Positions 1 through 6,167 are shown, counted from the first letter of the stretch. The stretch: 10,342 nucleotides of DNA from DATEEG01 sp035525055 (GCA_035525055.1 DATLEZ010000005.1:1-10342), one strand, 5' to 3'. Notes: generated from the letters alone by a model not told the origin. Made by a program: numbers and translations.

Positions 1-20
1 TACGTTGATCTACGTTGATG
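1..20. repeat. 10-bp tandem repeat upstream of XRE gene
   Basis: TACGTTGATC is followed directly by TACGTTGATG, two decamers that differ only in the last base. They abut the window edge, so more copies may lie outside. The position just before the XRE gene would suit an operator, but this is only inference. Confidence 0.45.
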
Positions 21-35
21 GAAGAGAATCCGCAT

Positions 36-626
36 ATGTCCGCTCTGTTCACCCCTAACCAACTGGTGGCCTACCACCTGGCCCGGATCCGTAAACAGCA
101 AGGCTTGACCCAGGAACAAACCGTCGAACTGCTCACCCCGTTCCTTGGTGTCAGGTGGTCGGTGGCGAGCCTGTCAGCGGCGGAACGGTCGATCGATGGG
201 AAACGGGTCAAAGAGTTCAACGCCGACGAACTGGTCGCCCTCTCAAGGGCCTTCGACGTGCCGCTGGCGTTCTGGTTCACCCCCCCACCCCCTAACGAAC
301 AGCCCCGCCTCGCCACTCCCGACGCTTCAGACGAAGGCCTCCCAGTCGACACACTGTTGGACATCGTCTTCGGTCGCACCGACAACCGTCACTCCCTCGA
401 GCAAGGCCTCCTCGCCGGCCGACCAGAGCCCGAAGTGGGATCGGTTGCAGCTCGGCTCGATGCCGACACGGCCCTCCGGCTCCGGCGGCAGGTGCGTGAC
501 GCCTTTGGCGAACTCGATCAAGCCCGCCAGGTACTCGAACAGGTCGCCTCCATGCTCGGACAACTCGACAACCCCGACCAGAACCTGTCGTCCTCAACCG
601 GTACACATGACAACCAGACCGAATAA
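36..626 (+). CDS. XRE-family helix-turn-helix regulator
   Basis: A 196-residue protein with a Cro/C1-type DNA-binding domain at about residues 11-82: a first helix with ARIRKQQGLTQEQ, an acidic/Ser-rich recognition region, then a C-terminal helix ending in VPLAFWFTPPPP. This pattern is usual for phage- and element-borne regulators in actinobacteria. The last hundred residues are low in recognisable motifs, with a helical, charge-rich segment near the end. I chose ATG 36 because GGAAGAG lies about nine bases upstream. ATG 18 in the same frame would add six residues, and TTG 15 seven. The integrase gene follows after a 41-bp gap with its own strong ribosome binding site, so the two are probably co-transcribed and this protein may control integration or excision. 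The target is unknown. Confidence 0.8.
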   Translation: MSALFTPNQLVAYHLARIRKQQGLTQEQTVELLTPFLGVRWSVASLSAAERSIDGKRVKEFNADELVALSRAFDVPLAFWFTPPPPNEQPRLATPDASDEGLPVDTLLDIVFGRTDNRHSLEQGLLAGRPEPEVGSVAARLDADTALRLRRQVRDAFGELDQARQVLEQVASMLGQLDNPDQNLSSSTGTHDNQTE

Positions 627-667
627 GCCGACACCGGCCGAAACAAGAAGACAAGGAGGAAAACGAC

Positions 668-1879
668 ATGAGCCGAAGGGCGCTCATCCGCAAACGATGC
701 ACCAGCTGCGGCGCCACCATCCCCGACAAGATCTGCCCCAAAGGACACCGCCGGTCGACCTGGTCGTTCACCGTCGACGTCAACCCCCTAGGCGGAGCGC
801 GGAGACAGATCACACGGTCTGGCTTCAAGACGAAGGCCGAGGCCCAACAGGTGTTGGACGAAGTGCAGGTTTCGGTTTCCAGGCAGACGTACGTCGAGCG
901 TTCAAAGATGACACTCGGCGCATATATGAAGACATGGCTCGCGGGTTTGGTCACAGAGGGTCTGGCTCCAACCACGATTGCCTCGTACAAAACCAACGTT
1001 GACGCGCACATCGTTGCTCGGCTGGGATCAATGCCACTCGATGCCTTGACGCCCGCTCTCATAAAGGAGTTCTATTCCGAACTGTTGACGCGAGGCCGCA
1101 AGGACGGTTCGGGTGGCCTGTCGGCGCGCACGGTCAATTACGTCGGGACCATCCTCGGTAAGGCACTCCGCGATGCCGAAGCTCAACGACTCATCAACCG
1201 CAGCCCTGCTCTCGGAGTGAGGAAGCCTCGCTCCAAGGCCAAGGTCTCGAAGCTACGGACCTGGACGGCGGAGCAGCTCCGTACATTTCTCGAACTCGTC
1301 GAAGCTGATCGGCTGTACCCGATCTGGATGCTGGCGGCATCGACCGGGATGCGTCGTTCGGAATTGCTCGGGCTGCGTTGGGAGGACGTGGAACTCGACA
1401 ATGCGCGGCTATCGGTGCGGCAAGCATTGGTGCTCGTCGAGAATCGTCCTGTGTTAAGACCGACCACGAAGTCAGCCGCAGCGCGCCGATCGATCTCGCT
1501 TGACATGGAAACGACGCGCCTTCTTCGCCGATGGCGGATGACGCAGTTGGAGGAGCGGATGCTTTGCGGCGAGGGATACGAGGAAACTGGCCTAGTTGCT
1601 ACTCGGGAAGATGGGTCGTGGATCCACCCGGAGCGGTTCTCGAGGTGGTTCGAGGCGCACAGGAAGAAGGCGGGCTTGCCGGCGATTCGAGCACACGATC
1701 TCCGCCACACGCACGCCACGTTGCTCTTGCAGGCGGGAGTGCACCCCAAGGTTGTTCAGGAGCGGCTCGGCCATTCGTCGATCACTGTGACGCTCGACAC
1801 GTATAGCCACGTCATCCCAGCGATGCAGGAAAACGCCGCCGAACTCGCCGCGCGACTGGTGCGGTCGGCTGACCGCTGA
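668..1879 (+). CDS. Tyrosine recombinase (phage-type integrase)
   Basis: A 403-residue site-specific recombinase of the lambda-integrase class. It should cut and rejoin att sites through a phosphotyrosine intermediate. Domains in order: a Cys/His knuckle (C11, C14, C23, H27), an AP2-like arm-binding domain (about 32-70), a SAM-like core-binding domain (about 82-180) and the catalytic domain (about 195-395). The catalytic set is complete: R229 in TGMRRSE, K268, H343 and R346 in HDLRHTH, H369 in LGHSS and the nucleophile Y379 in DTYSH. AAGGAGG at 653-659 with an eight-base spacer supports ATG 668. Length and residues indicate a functional enzyme. Its neighbours (XRE gene upstream, tRNA-Leu end about 1.25 kb downstream) suggest it mobilises this region. 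Confidence 0.95.
   Translation: MSRRALIRKRCTSCGATIPDKICPKGHRRSTWSFTVDVNPLGGARRQITRSGFKTKAEAQQVLDEVQVSVSRQTYVERSKMTLGAYMKTWLAGLVTEGLAPTTIASYKTNVDAHIVARLGSMPLDALTPALIKEFYSELLTRGRKDGSGGLSARTVNYVGTILGKALRDAEAQRLINRSPALGVRKPRSKAKVSKLRTWTAEQLRTFLELVEADRLYPIWMLAASTGMRRSELLGLRWEDVELDNARLSVRQALVLVENRPVLRPTTKSAAARRSISLDMETTRLLRRWRMTQLEERMLCGEGYEETGLVATREDGSWIHPERFSRWFEAHRKKAGLPAIRAHDLRHTHATLLLQAGVHPKVVQERLGHSSITVTLDTYSHVIPAMQENAAELAARLVRSADR
1861..1876 (+). terminator. Possible hairpin at end of integrase gene
   Basis: GCGGTC and GACCGC form a perfect 6-bp GC-rich stem around a GGCT loop, immediately before the integrase stop codon. No T tract follows. It could attenuate or stabilise the transcript, or just reflect coding sequence. 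Confidence 0.25.
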
Positions 1880-1903
1880 GTCCGGCGCGGTCACGGAGAA
1901 GGA

Positions 1904-1965
1904 TTGACCGGTGAAACGGTCAAGTGACCAATATAACAGTCAAGTGACTGATATTCTGGTATGCT
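1904..1965 (+). promoter_or_regulatory. Promoter and operators of the MNT/HEPN operon
   Basis: GTCAAGTGAC, a perfect 10-bp palindrome, occurs at 1919-1928 and again at 1939-1948, exactly 20 bp apart, which is two helical turns. Each copy is followed by a YRATAT extension. Upstream, TTGACCG at 1904-1910 pairs with CGGTCAA at 1917-1923, adding a further half-site. A -10-like TATGCT lies at 1960-1965, nine bases before the start codon at 1975, so the transcript is probably leaderless or nearly so. The second palindrome covers the -35 position, which fits repression. The winged helix in the first gene product is a natural candidate for the binding protein, so autoregulation is likely but inferred. 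Confidence 0.6.
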
Positions 1966-1974
1966 GTCCGGATC

Positions 1975-2595
1975 ATGGATTTGTCACGGCCGACGACCAC
2001 GCTGCTGGGAAGGGTTGATAGTGCTGTGCTCGGTGTGCTATTCCGGTCTGAGCAACCGTTGACCGTTCGCGAGGTCCAACGATTGGCCGACACCGGCTCG
2101 TACGAAGGAATCAGATTGGCCCTGAGGAGAATGGCTGAGTCCGGTCTCCTCCAGATGGACGAGCGCACATCCGGAACGTTCTACCGAATCAATCGAGATC
2201 ATCTTGCCTATCCGGCGGTCGAGGCCCTCTTCGCCATGCGGCACCGCTTGACGCGGTTAGTCGGCGAGACCATCGACGGCTGGCCGAAGCCTCCGGTCCA
2301 CGCCTCGTTCTTTGGCTCCTACATTCGCCAGGACGGTGGTCTCGACAGCGACATCGACATCTTGGTTGTTTTTGATGACGAGACCTACGAGGACGAAGAC
2401 CGATGGGCCGAACAAGTCGGTTCGCTGGAGAGGTCCGTTCAACGGTGGACAGGCAACGCGGCCACCGTATTGACAATGTCGGCCAGTGACCTCAAGGCCA
2501 TGGCATCAGGCCGGCGCGCCACCGCCCTGTGGAAGTCTCTTCGTTCCGACGCGCTGCTGGTTTATGGGATGGAATTGACCAAGGCGATCCGATGA
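1975..2595 (+). CDS. Winged-helix/MNT-type nucleotidyltransferase, putative antitoxin
   Basis: A 206-residue fusion. Residues 15-80 form a winged-helix domain (DSAVLGVLF start, a recognition helix around SYEGIRLALRRMAESGLL, a wing ending TFYRINR). Residues 108-200 form a minimal nucleotidyltransferase domain with GSYIRQDGGLDSDIDIL: G114, S115 and the metal-binding pair D126 and D128. No clear third carboxylate follows in the NAATVLTMS strand, so activity is uncertain. In characterised HEPN-MNT pairs the MNT protein inactivates the HEPN RNase by nucleotidylation; here the same role is inferred from the next gene, which overlaps by four bases (ATGA). The winged helix probably represses the operon through the palindromes upstream. 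Start at ATG 1975 fits a leaderless promoter. Confidence 0.82.
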   Translation: MDLSRPTTTLLGRVDSAVLGVLFRSEQPLTVREVQRLADTGSYEGIRLALRRMAESGLLQMDERTSGTFYRINRDHLAYPAVEALFAMRHRLTRLVGETIDGWPKPPVHASFFGSYIRQDGGLDSDIDILVVFDDETYEDEDRWAEQVGSLERSVQRWTGNAATVLTMSASDLKAMASGRRATALWKSLRSDALLVYGMELTKAIR

Positions 2596-3014
2596 CCCAG
2601 CCTCGTGGGCGAACCAGGTCGTGTGGAGCTGACGAGGCATGGGATCGCTACCTGCACGCGCAGAGCTTTCTCGACACGGCCGAACTCGTTCTCGATGACA
2701 CGACGCGTGAGGGATACGCCAACGTGTCGGGAGCCCTCGCCGTTCTGGCCGGGATTGCGATCGCGGATGCCGTCTGTTGTGAAGTGTTGGGCCGTCGACA
2801 TCGAGGCGAGGACCATCGTGCTGCCTCTGAGCTGCTCCGGCAGGTGGCGCAGGTCGGAGGACGCATGGCAAAGGATCTCGATCGGCTTCTGGCGATCAAA
2901 GACAAGACCAGCTACCAGAGTGGATTTCTGGCACGAGCCGACGCCCGCAAGGCAGTCGGATGGGCTCGTCGAATGATCGAGGCAGGAGCCGAGGTGCTCG
3001 ACATCGGGAGCTGA
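2592..3014 (+). CDS. HEPN-like protein, putative toxin
   Basis: A 140-residue, all-helical protein. The start at ATG 2592 overlaps the upstream stop as ATGA, giving tight translational coupling; an in-frame ATG at 2529 lies inside the preceding gene and is less likely. The central stretch GRRHRGEDH (residues 67-75) contains R68/R69 and H75, matching the R-x(4-6)-H motif of HEPN ribonucleases, preceded by a hydrophobic helix with IADAVCCEVLG. A second helical half (TSYQSGFLARADARKAVGWARRM region) resembles the usual HEPN C-terminal helices. Together with the MNT gene this forms a probable toxin-antitoxin module on the mobile element. RNase activity is inferred. An alternative is a non-toxic accessory protein to the nucleotidyltransferase. 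Confidence 0.75.
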   Translation: MTQPRGRTRSCGADEAWDRYLHAQSFLDTAELVLDDTTREGYANVSGALAVLAGIAIADAVCCEVLGRRHRGEDHRAASELLRQVAQVGGRMAKDLDRLLAIKDKTSYQSGFLARADARKAVGWARRMIEAGAEVLDIGS

Positions 3015-3023
3015 ACCTGAGAC

Positions 3024-3045
3024 GAATGTGGTCAGAATGTGGTCA
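3024..3045. repeat. Perfect 11-bp tandem repeat, possible integrase arm sites
   Basis: GAATGTGGTCA is present twice without a gap, one helical turn each, ten bases after the HEPN stop codon and about 90 bp from the tRNA-Leu 3' end. Short direct repeats with this spacing near att sites often bind the arm domain of tyrosine integrases. No binding data; the function is inferred. Confidence 0.5.
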
Positions 3046-3131
3046 GTGTGAGCAACGACCGAACATGCTTTCACCAAGAGCGGGCTCGCCGACAACCAAA
3101 AGGCCAATGCTGATCGAGGTTTTCGGAGTAG

Positions 3132-3214
3132 TGCGGGCGGTGGGACTCGAACCCACATTGGGCGAACCCACCAGATCCTAAGTCTGGCGCCTGTGCCAAT
3201 TCGGCTACGCCCGC
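3132..3214 (-). tRNA. tRNA-Leu (anticodon TAG)
   Basis: Acceptor GCGGGCG pairs with CGCCCGC and the discriminator is A. The anticodon loop CTTAGGA sits on a CCAGA/TCTGG stem and gives anticodon TAG. A long variable arm (TGGGTTCGCCCA) marks it as class II, and the T arm contains GTTCGAGTC. CCA is not encoded. It follows tRNA-Lys by 28 bases on the same strand. Its 3' end abuts the putative mobile element. Confidence 0.95.
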
Positions 3215-3242
3215 GTGGTGAAAGTGGTTGTGGGGGGCTTCG

Positions 3243-3315
3243 TGGGTCGCCCGGGACTCGAACCCGGAACCTTGGGATTAAGAGTCCCCTGCTCAGCCAA
3301 TTGAGCTAGCGACCC
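3243..3315 (-). tRNA. tRNA-Lys (anticodon CTT)
   Basis: Acceptor GGGTCGC pairs with GCGACCC, discriminator A. D arm GCTC/GAGC, anticodon loop CTCTTAA giving CTT, T arm CCGGG-TTCGAGT-CCCGG. The outermost anticodon-stem pair is a G-A mismatch. CCA is not encoded. The gene starts 10 bases after the stop codon of the minus-strand helix-turn-helix gene and probably shares a transcript with tRNA-Leu. Confidence 0.95.
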
Positions 3316-3325
3316 CGTGGAAACG

Positions 3326-4035
3326 TTAGCGGGGCAGGCTTGGGTACAGGTCGGCAATCACATCGATCCAGGCCATGGTGCGATGGAACGCGTCAGAACT
3401 CTTCGCCATGGACACACGACAAACTCCGTGAACGAGATTGTTCTTTCGGTGACCGGTTCCGGCTGGCTTGACGAAGGTCGCGTAGAACGGAGGGTCGACG
3501 AGGCCGAGCGCGGATGCCCAAAACAGCCGAGCCTCGGTTTCGTCGTTTCCTTCGTGCAGATGCAGTTCCAACACGAACTCTGCTTCGTGAAGATGGAATC
3601 TCCGGGTCCAGCAAATGAAGAGCCTTAGGGCACGTGGATCCGAGTTTGTGAGCTCGAGCCGAGGTTTTGCTTTGGTTCCTTCAGCCCAGTACATAACGAC
3701 ACCGGCGATCCAGAACGGATCATGAACTCTCTCCGCGGCTTCAACGGCGGCTGCGCTACGGATCGCTTCGATTTCGGCTCGTCGTCGTCGCTGAGTGTCC
3801 CTTGGAACTCCTTTCTGGCTGGGAACGCGCGCCTTGATCGCCTCGATCTGATCCTCGGAGAGGCGGATGTCCTTGCACCAACCTGCCAGGGTGCCTTGCC
3901 AACGGGCAGGAGGTCCATGATCTCGCCATAGGTCCAACCGGCCCGGCGAAGGCTGCGACCTAGCTCGGCTCGCTCCCACCGGGTCAGGGAAACCCAGTTA
4001 TCCGCTTCTCGCACTACTTCAGGAAGAGCGATCAT
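3326..4035 (-). pseudogene. Helix-turn-helix/LAGLIDADG-like gene, broken by one frameshift
   Basis: The reading starts at ATG 4035 (MIALPEVVREADNW) and runs through a helix-turn-helix-like stretch (RSLRRAGWTYGEIMDLLPVGK). At about 3894-3895 one C on the plus strand is missing. Restoring it joins VGK to GTLAGWCKDIRLSEDQ and gives one protein of about 236 residues. The second half has WIAGVVMYWAEGTK followed by LELTNSDPRALRLFICW, a pattern of LAGLIDADG-like proteins that are common but poorly characterised in bacteria and archaea. The function is unknown; sequence-specific DNA binding is plausible. Either the gene has decayed or the base was lost in sequencing. The start fits a leaderless promoter shared with the divergent GNAT gene. 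Confidence 0.7.
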
Positions 4036-4041
4036 CCGTCG

Positions 4042-4051
4042 AACATAGAGT
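4042..4051. promoter_or_regulatory. Bidirectional leaderless promoter with overlapping -10 elements
   Basis: The 22 bp between start codons at 4035 (minus) and 4058 (plus) contain AACATAGAGT. On the plus strand TAGAGT (4046-4051) fits TANNNT and lies six bases before GTG 4058. On the minus strand TATGTT (4047 to 4042) fits the same consensus and lies six bases before ATG 4035. The two share a central TA. This predicts leaderless transcripts starting at or next to each start codon. No Shine-Dalgarno sequence is visible for either gene. Confidence 0.6.
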
Positions 4052-4057
4052 GCGCCT

Positions 4058-4540
4058 GTGACAACAAACCCCCTGATCCGACCGGCTACCCCGGACGACT
4101 TCGAACCGCTGCTCGCGATCCGTGAGGAAGTGGCTATCGACCTCCTCGAACGGGGGATCCCGTCGAACCCAAATGCCCTCACGTGGCAGCACCTAGAGGA
4201 TTGGACGAGTGCCGGAGTGCTGTGGGTGGCAGAACTGGACGGCAAGGTCATCGGCTCCATCGCCGTATGGTCCTACGACCCGACCAACTACTGGTCAAGG
4301 GCGGATCTGGCTTCCTACTTCCGTGACCTGATGGTCTATCCCCGGTATCGACATGAGGGCTTCGGCGCCGTCATGCTGGGCTGGGCAGAGAGATACTCAG
4401 CCGGCCGGGGACGCAGCAGAGTCAGGCTCGACTGCGATGCCACCAACGAGCGACTGTGCCGCTACTACAAGGAAGCCGGCTATCGACACGTCCTCACCGA
4501 CAACGACGGCTTCGCCCTCTTCGAGAAGACGTTGCGCTGA
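4058..4540 (+). CDS. GNAT-family N-acetyltransferase
   Basis: A 160-residue acetyl-CoA-dependent acyltransferase of the GNAT fold, the full length of a single domain. The N-terminal strand LIRPATPDDFEPLLAIREE is typical. The acetyl-CoA pyrophosphate-binding motif A is FRDLMVYPRYRHEGFGAVM, with R98, G101 and G103 forming the R-x-x-G-x-G turn. The C-terminal LDCDATNERLCRYYKEAGY (124-142) is the usual motif B with its Asn and paired Tyr. The substrate cannot be read from the sequence. The GTG start at 4058 has no ribosome binding site and is predicted to be leaderless. It is divergent from the broken helix-turn-helix gene and ends nine bases before the convergent tRNA-Pro gene. Confidence 0.9.
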   Translation: MTTNPLIRPATPDDFEPLLAIREEVAIDLLERGIPSNPNALTWQHLEDWTSAGVLWVAELDGKVIGSIAVWSYDPTNYWSRADLASYFRDLMVYPRYRHEGFGAVMLGWAERYSAGRGRSRVRLDCDATNERLCRYYKEAGYRHVLTDNDGFALFEKTLR

Positions 4541-4549
4541 CAATCGAGG

Positions 4550-4623
4550 TCGGGATGGCGAGATTTGAACTCGCGACCCCCTGCTCCCAAAGCAGGTGCG
4601 CTACCAAGCTGCGCTACATCCCG
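4550..4623 (-). tRNA. tRNA-Pro (anticodon TGG)
   Basis: Acceptor CGGGATG pairs with CATCCCG, discriminator A. D arm GCGC/GCGC, anticodon stem CCTGC/GCAGG around loop TTTGGGA giving TGG, T arm GCGAG-TTCAAAT-CTCGC. CCA is not encoded. It lies 48 bases downstream of the minus-strand GNAT gene. Confidence 0.96.
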
Positions 4624-4671
4624 GGGGTACTCCAGCCTAACGGTGGTGCCGCCTCGATCGGATCGAACCGC

Positions 4672-5180
4672 TCACAACGCAACCATCATCGTGTCGGCAT
4701 CAGTACCGCGTTCCACCAGCTGATATCCCTCGGACTCGTAGAGGCGGTGGGCCCGGTTGGCCCTCTCTCCACGCTCAGGGATATCCGGGTAATCCCGGCT
4801 CTGGCTGCCACGTCGGCAGTTTTGCGGAGGAGCAATCGCCCGACGGATTGACCTCGCCAACCGGCTGCCACTGCCAGGCTCAACTCGGGGACATCGTCCG
4901 AAACGTATCCATAGCCGGGGTCGTCGGATGTGAAATAGCGCAACCAGCACGCCCCGATGGCAGAGTCCTCGGCCTCGGTCACCTGACCGATCTCACCCTC
5001 CGCCGGCCAATCCGCCACGTAGTGGAAGAGATCGGGCCTGCTCATAACGGTCTGGCGATCGACCCGGCGGTCGCCGGTCCAGTTGACCGCTTCGACCAGC
5101 ATCTCGAGCAGAAACGATTGATCCCCGGCGGTCGCATCCCGAAGGCGGAACCCGGCTCCCCATCCCGGATCATTGTGCAA
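4672..5180 (-). pseudogene. GNAT-family acetyltransferase with C-terminal frameshift
   Basis: The first 139 residues read as a GNAT domain: GFRLRDATAGDQSFLLEMLVEA at the N terminus and SLAVAAGWRGQSVGRLLLRKT as motif A, where the usual first Gly of G-x-G is Ser112. After ISLSVER the frame leaves the family pattern. The expected end (ANRAHRLYESEGY and a final strand to the stop at 4672) lies in another frame. The switch is at a GA dinucleotide run (plus-strand CTCTCT, 4763-4769). Removing one GA restores a protein of about 168 residues. As it stands, translation stops at 4686 with an unrelated tail. It could be real slippage, phase variation or a sequencing error. TTG 5180 is the best visible start, without a well-placed ribosome binding site. 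It follows the cytochrome gene by 24 bases and may be in its operon. Confidence 0.72.
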
Positions 5181-5204
5181 TAGGAATCCGACTAACTCCT
5201 ACCT

Positions 5205-5639
5205 CTATCGCTCGCTGAGGAGAAAACCCACGAGCGCTGCCACCTCGGCGTCCGAAAGCACAAAGGTCGGCATCACTCCAGCGCCGAAGCCGTCAACTGT
5301 GAAGGCCCGCGGCTGGCGAATCGACTGGGTGACGTAGGCCGTCGCACTCATCCCTGCGACGCGATCTCCGGCGATGTCGCTCAGCTTGGTCAGGTTGGGA
5401 CCGATTGAGGCGAACTCGGCGACCCCGGCGACCGTGTGACAGCCGCTGCATCCCTTCGCCTGGAACAGCAAGGCTCCCGAAACCGAAGCGTCGTTCGTGG
5501 TCTGCTCGGATGGGGTCCGGTAGACAGCGACGGTGGCGCTCGCCAACACGCCGGCCAGCGCCACCGTCAACCAGAGCCTGATCAGATCAGTCCGCACGGA
5601 TCGGTTGGCTCTGTCCCCGGACTTTCGTGCGCCTGCCAT
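5205..5639 (-). CDS. Membrane-anchored mono-heme cytochrome c
   Basis: A 144-residue class I cytochrome c with an N-terminal membrane anchor or uncleaved signal (LIRLWLTVALAGVLASATVAV, about 19-39). One heme site, CSGCH, gives C64, C67 and axial H68. The following GPNLT and a GVMP motif with M123 supply the usual distal loop and second axial ligand. The domain faces the outside of the membrane and should carry electrons to or from a respiratory partner. ATG 5639 overlaps the upstream YtkA-like gene by 53 bp. GTG 5597 is an alternative start that trims 14 basic residues and leaves the anchor intact. Neither has a clear ribosome binding site, so translation is probably coupled to the upstream gene. 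A GNAT gene follows after 24 bp. Confidence 0.9.
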   Translation of the reverse strand: MAGARKSGDRANRSVRTDLIRLWLTVALAGVLASATVAVYRTPSEQTTNDASVSGALLFQAKGCSGCHTVAGVAEFASIGPNLTKLSDIAGDRVAGMSATAYVTQSIRQPRAFTVDGFGAGVMPTFVLSDAEVAALVGFLLSER

Positions 5640-6108
5640 TTGCCAGGTCAGCCACCTGGGCGGCGATGAGCCCGATCACAAGCAACAGCGCCACCGGCAA
5701 CATCCATCGCGCCAGCGATCCGGCGCCGCCCGAGTCGATGGTCGCTTGCCGCACGTCGATGGTTCCCATCTGATGTGAGGCGAATGGTCCCATCGTCACC
5801 TCCCAATCCCAAGAACCCGACTCAGGGAAGGTGATGGAAACCGAGTAACGACCCGGCTGTCCCAGGGCCACGGCATCGAAAGCAGTTATCGACCCGGCGG
5901 AATCGACAATCACAACCTGGCTGTCGCCGACGTCGACAGGAGTCTGACCGTGCTGGAGGATCGTGTATTGGAGGTCGTACGTGGACCCCGCCTCGAACTC
6001 ACCCGGGACCTGGTCGAAGGATGCCATGGCCCAACCTCCGGCGAAGGCCGTGATCGGGATGGCCATTAGTGCGAGCATGGCGACAAGTGCGATCCGGTAT
6101 CGAGCCAT
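5587..6108 (-). CDS. YtkA-like extracytoplasmic membrane protein
   Basis: A 173-residue protein with a signal sequence (MARYRIALVAMLALMAIPITAFAG), an extracytoplasmic beta-rich domain (about 25-120) and a C-terminal membrane helix (about 134-153) followed by a short basic tail. The domain begins GGWAMASFDQVPGEFEAGSTY and contains LQHGQTPVD and LGQPGRYSVSITFPESGSWDWEV, the pattern of YtkA-like proteins that occur near cytochromes, copper proteins and oxidase assembly genes. Its biochemical role is not established. ATG 6108 is chosen because AAGGAG at 6115-6120 lies six bases upstream; the open frame runs further up but crosses the promoter. It overlaps the cytochrome c gene, and its predicted promoter is the minus-strand arm of the divergent ECF promoter. 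Confidence 0.85.
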   Translation of the reverse strand: MARYRIALVAMLALMAIPITAFAGGWAMASFDQVPGEFEAGSTYDLQYTILQHGQTPVDVGDSQVVIVDSAGSITAFDAVALGQPGRYSVSITFPESGSWDWEVTMGPFASHQMGTIDVRQATIDSGGAGSLARWMLPVALLLVIGLIAAQVADLANGRRTKVRGQSQPIRAD

Positions 6109-6138
6109 GAACAACTCCTTGGTCGGCTCTTTGAACGT

Positions 6139-6167
6139 GACTACCCCGGTCGGTAGGCAAAGGTTCC
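6139..6167 (-). promoter_or_regulatory. Predicted ECF promoter, minus-strand arm (YtkA/cytochrome operon)
   Basis: On the minus strand GGAACCT (6167 to 6161) is followed by exactly 16 bases and then GTAGTC (6144 to 6139). GGAAC-type -35 boxes with 16-17 bp spacers are typical for ECF sigma factors. Transcription would start near 6132, leaving a leader of about 24 bases with the AAGGAG ribosome binding site in it. The match to the opposite arm is what makes this convincing. Confidence 0.65.

Larger units (their letters stand above)
1..3131. mobile_element. Putative integrative element, tRNA-Leu-proximal end
   Basis: This stretch carries an XRE regulator, a tyrosine recombinase and a winged-helix/MNT plus HEPN gene pair, all on the plus strand. 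It ends where the 3' end of a minus-strand tRNA-Leu gene begins. Integrases of this class commonly recombine into the 3' ends of tRNA genes and rebuild the tRNA, so the element would lie to the left of position 3132. An 11-bp tandem repeat at 3024-3045 sits where integrase arm-binding sites are expected. The other end and the second att copy lie outside the window, so the element extends left by an unknown distance. The gene content is seen; the exact boundary and the tRNA target are inferred. Confidence 0.5.

Noticed and set aside
145..1002. Long open frame on the plus strand over the XRE and integrase genes.
   Set aside because: It is the out-of-frame shadow of two well-supported genes and its protein is rich in Arg, Pro and Thr without motifs.
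2529..2591. Upstream in-frame start for the HEPN-like gene.
   Set aside because: It would overlap the MNT gene by 67 bases; the ATGA overlap at 2592 is the usual coupling arrangement.
3317..3628. Plus-strand open frame opposite the LAGLIDADG-like gene.
   Set aside because: The minus strand carries recognisable family motifs; this frame has none.
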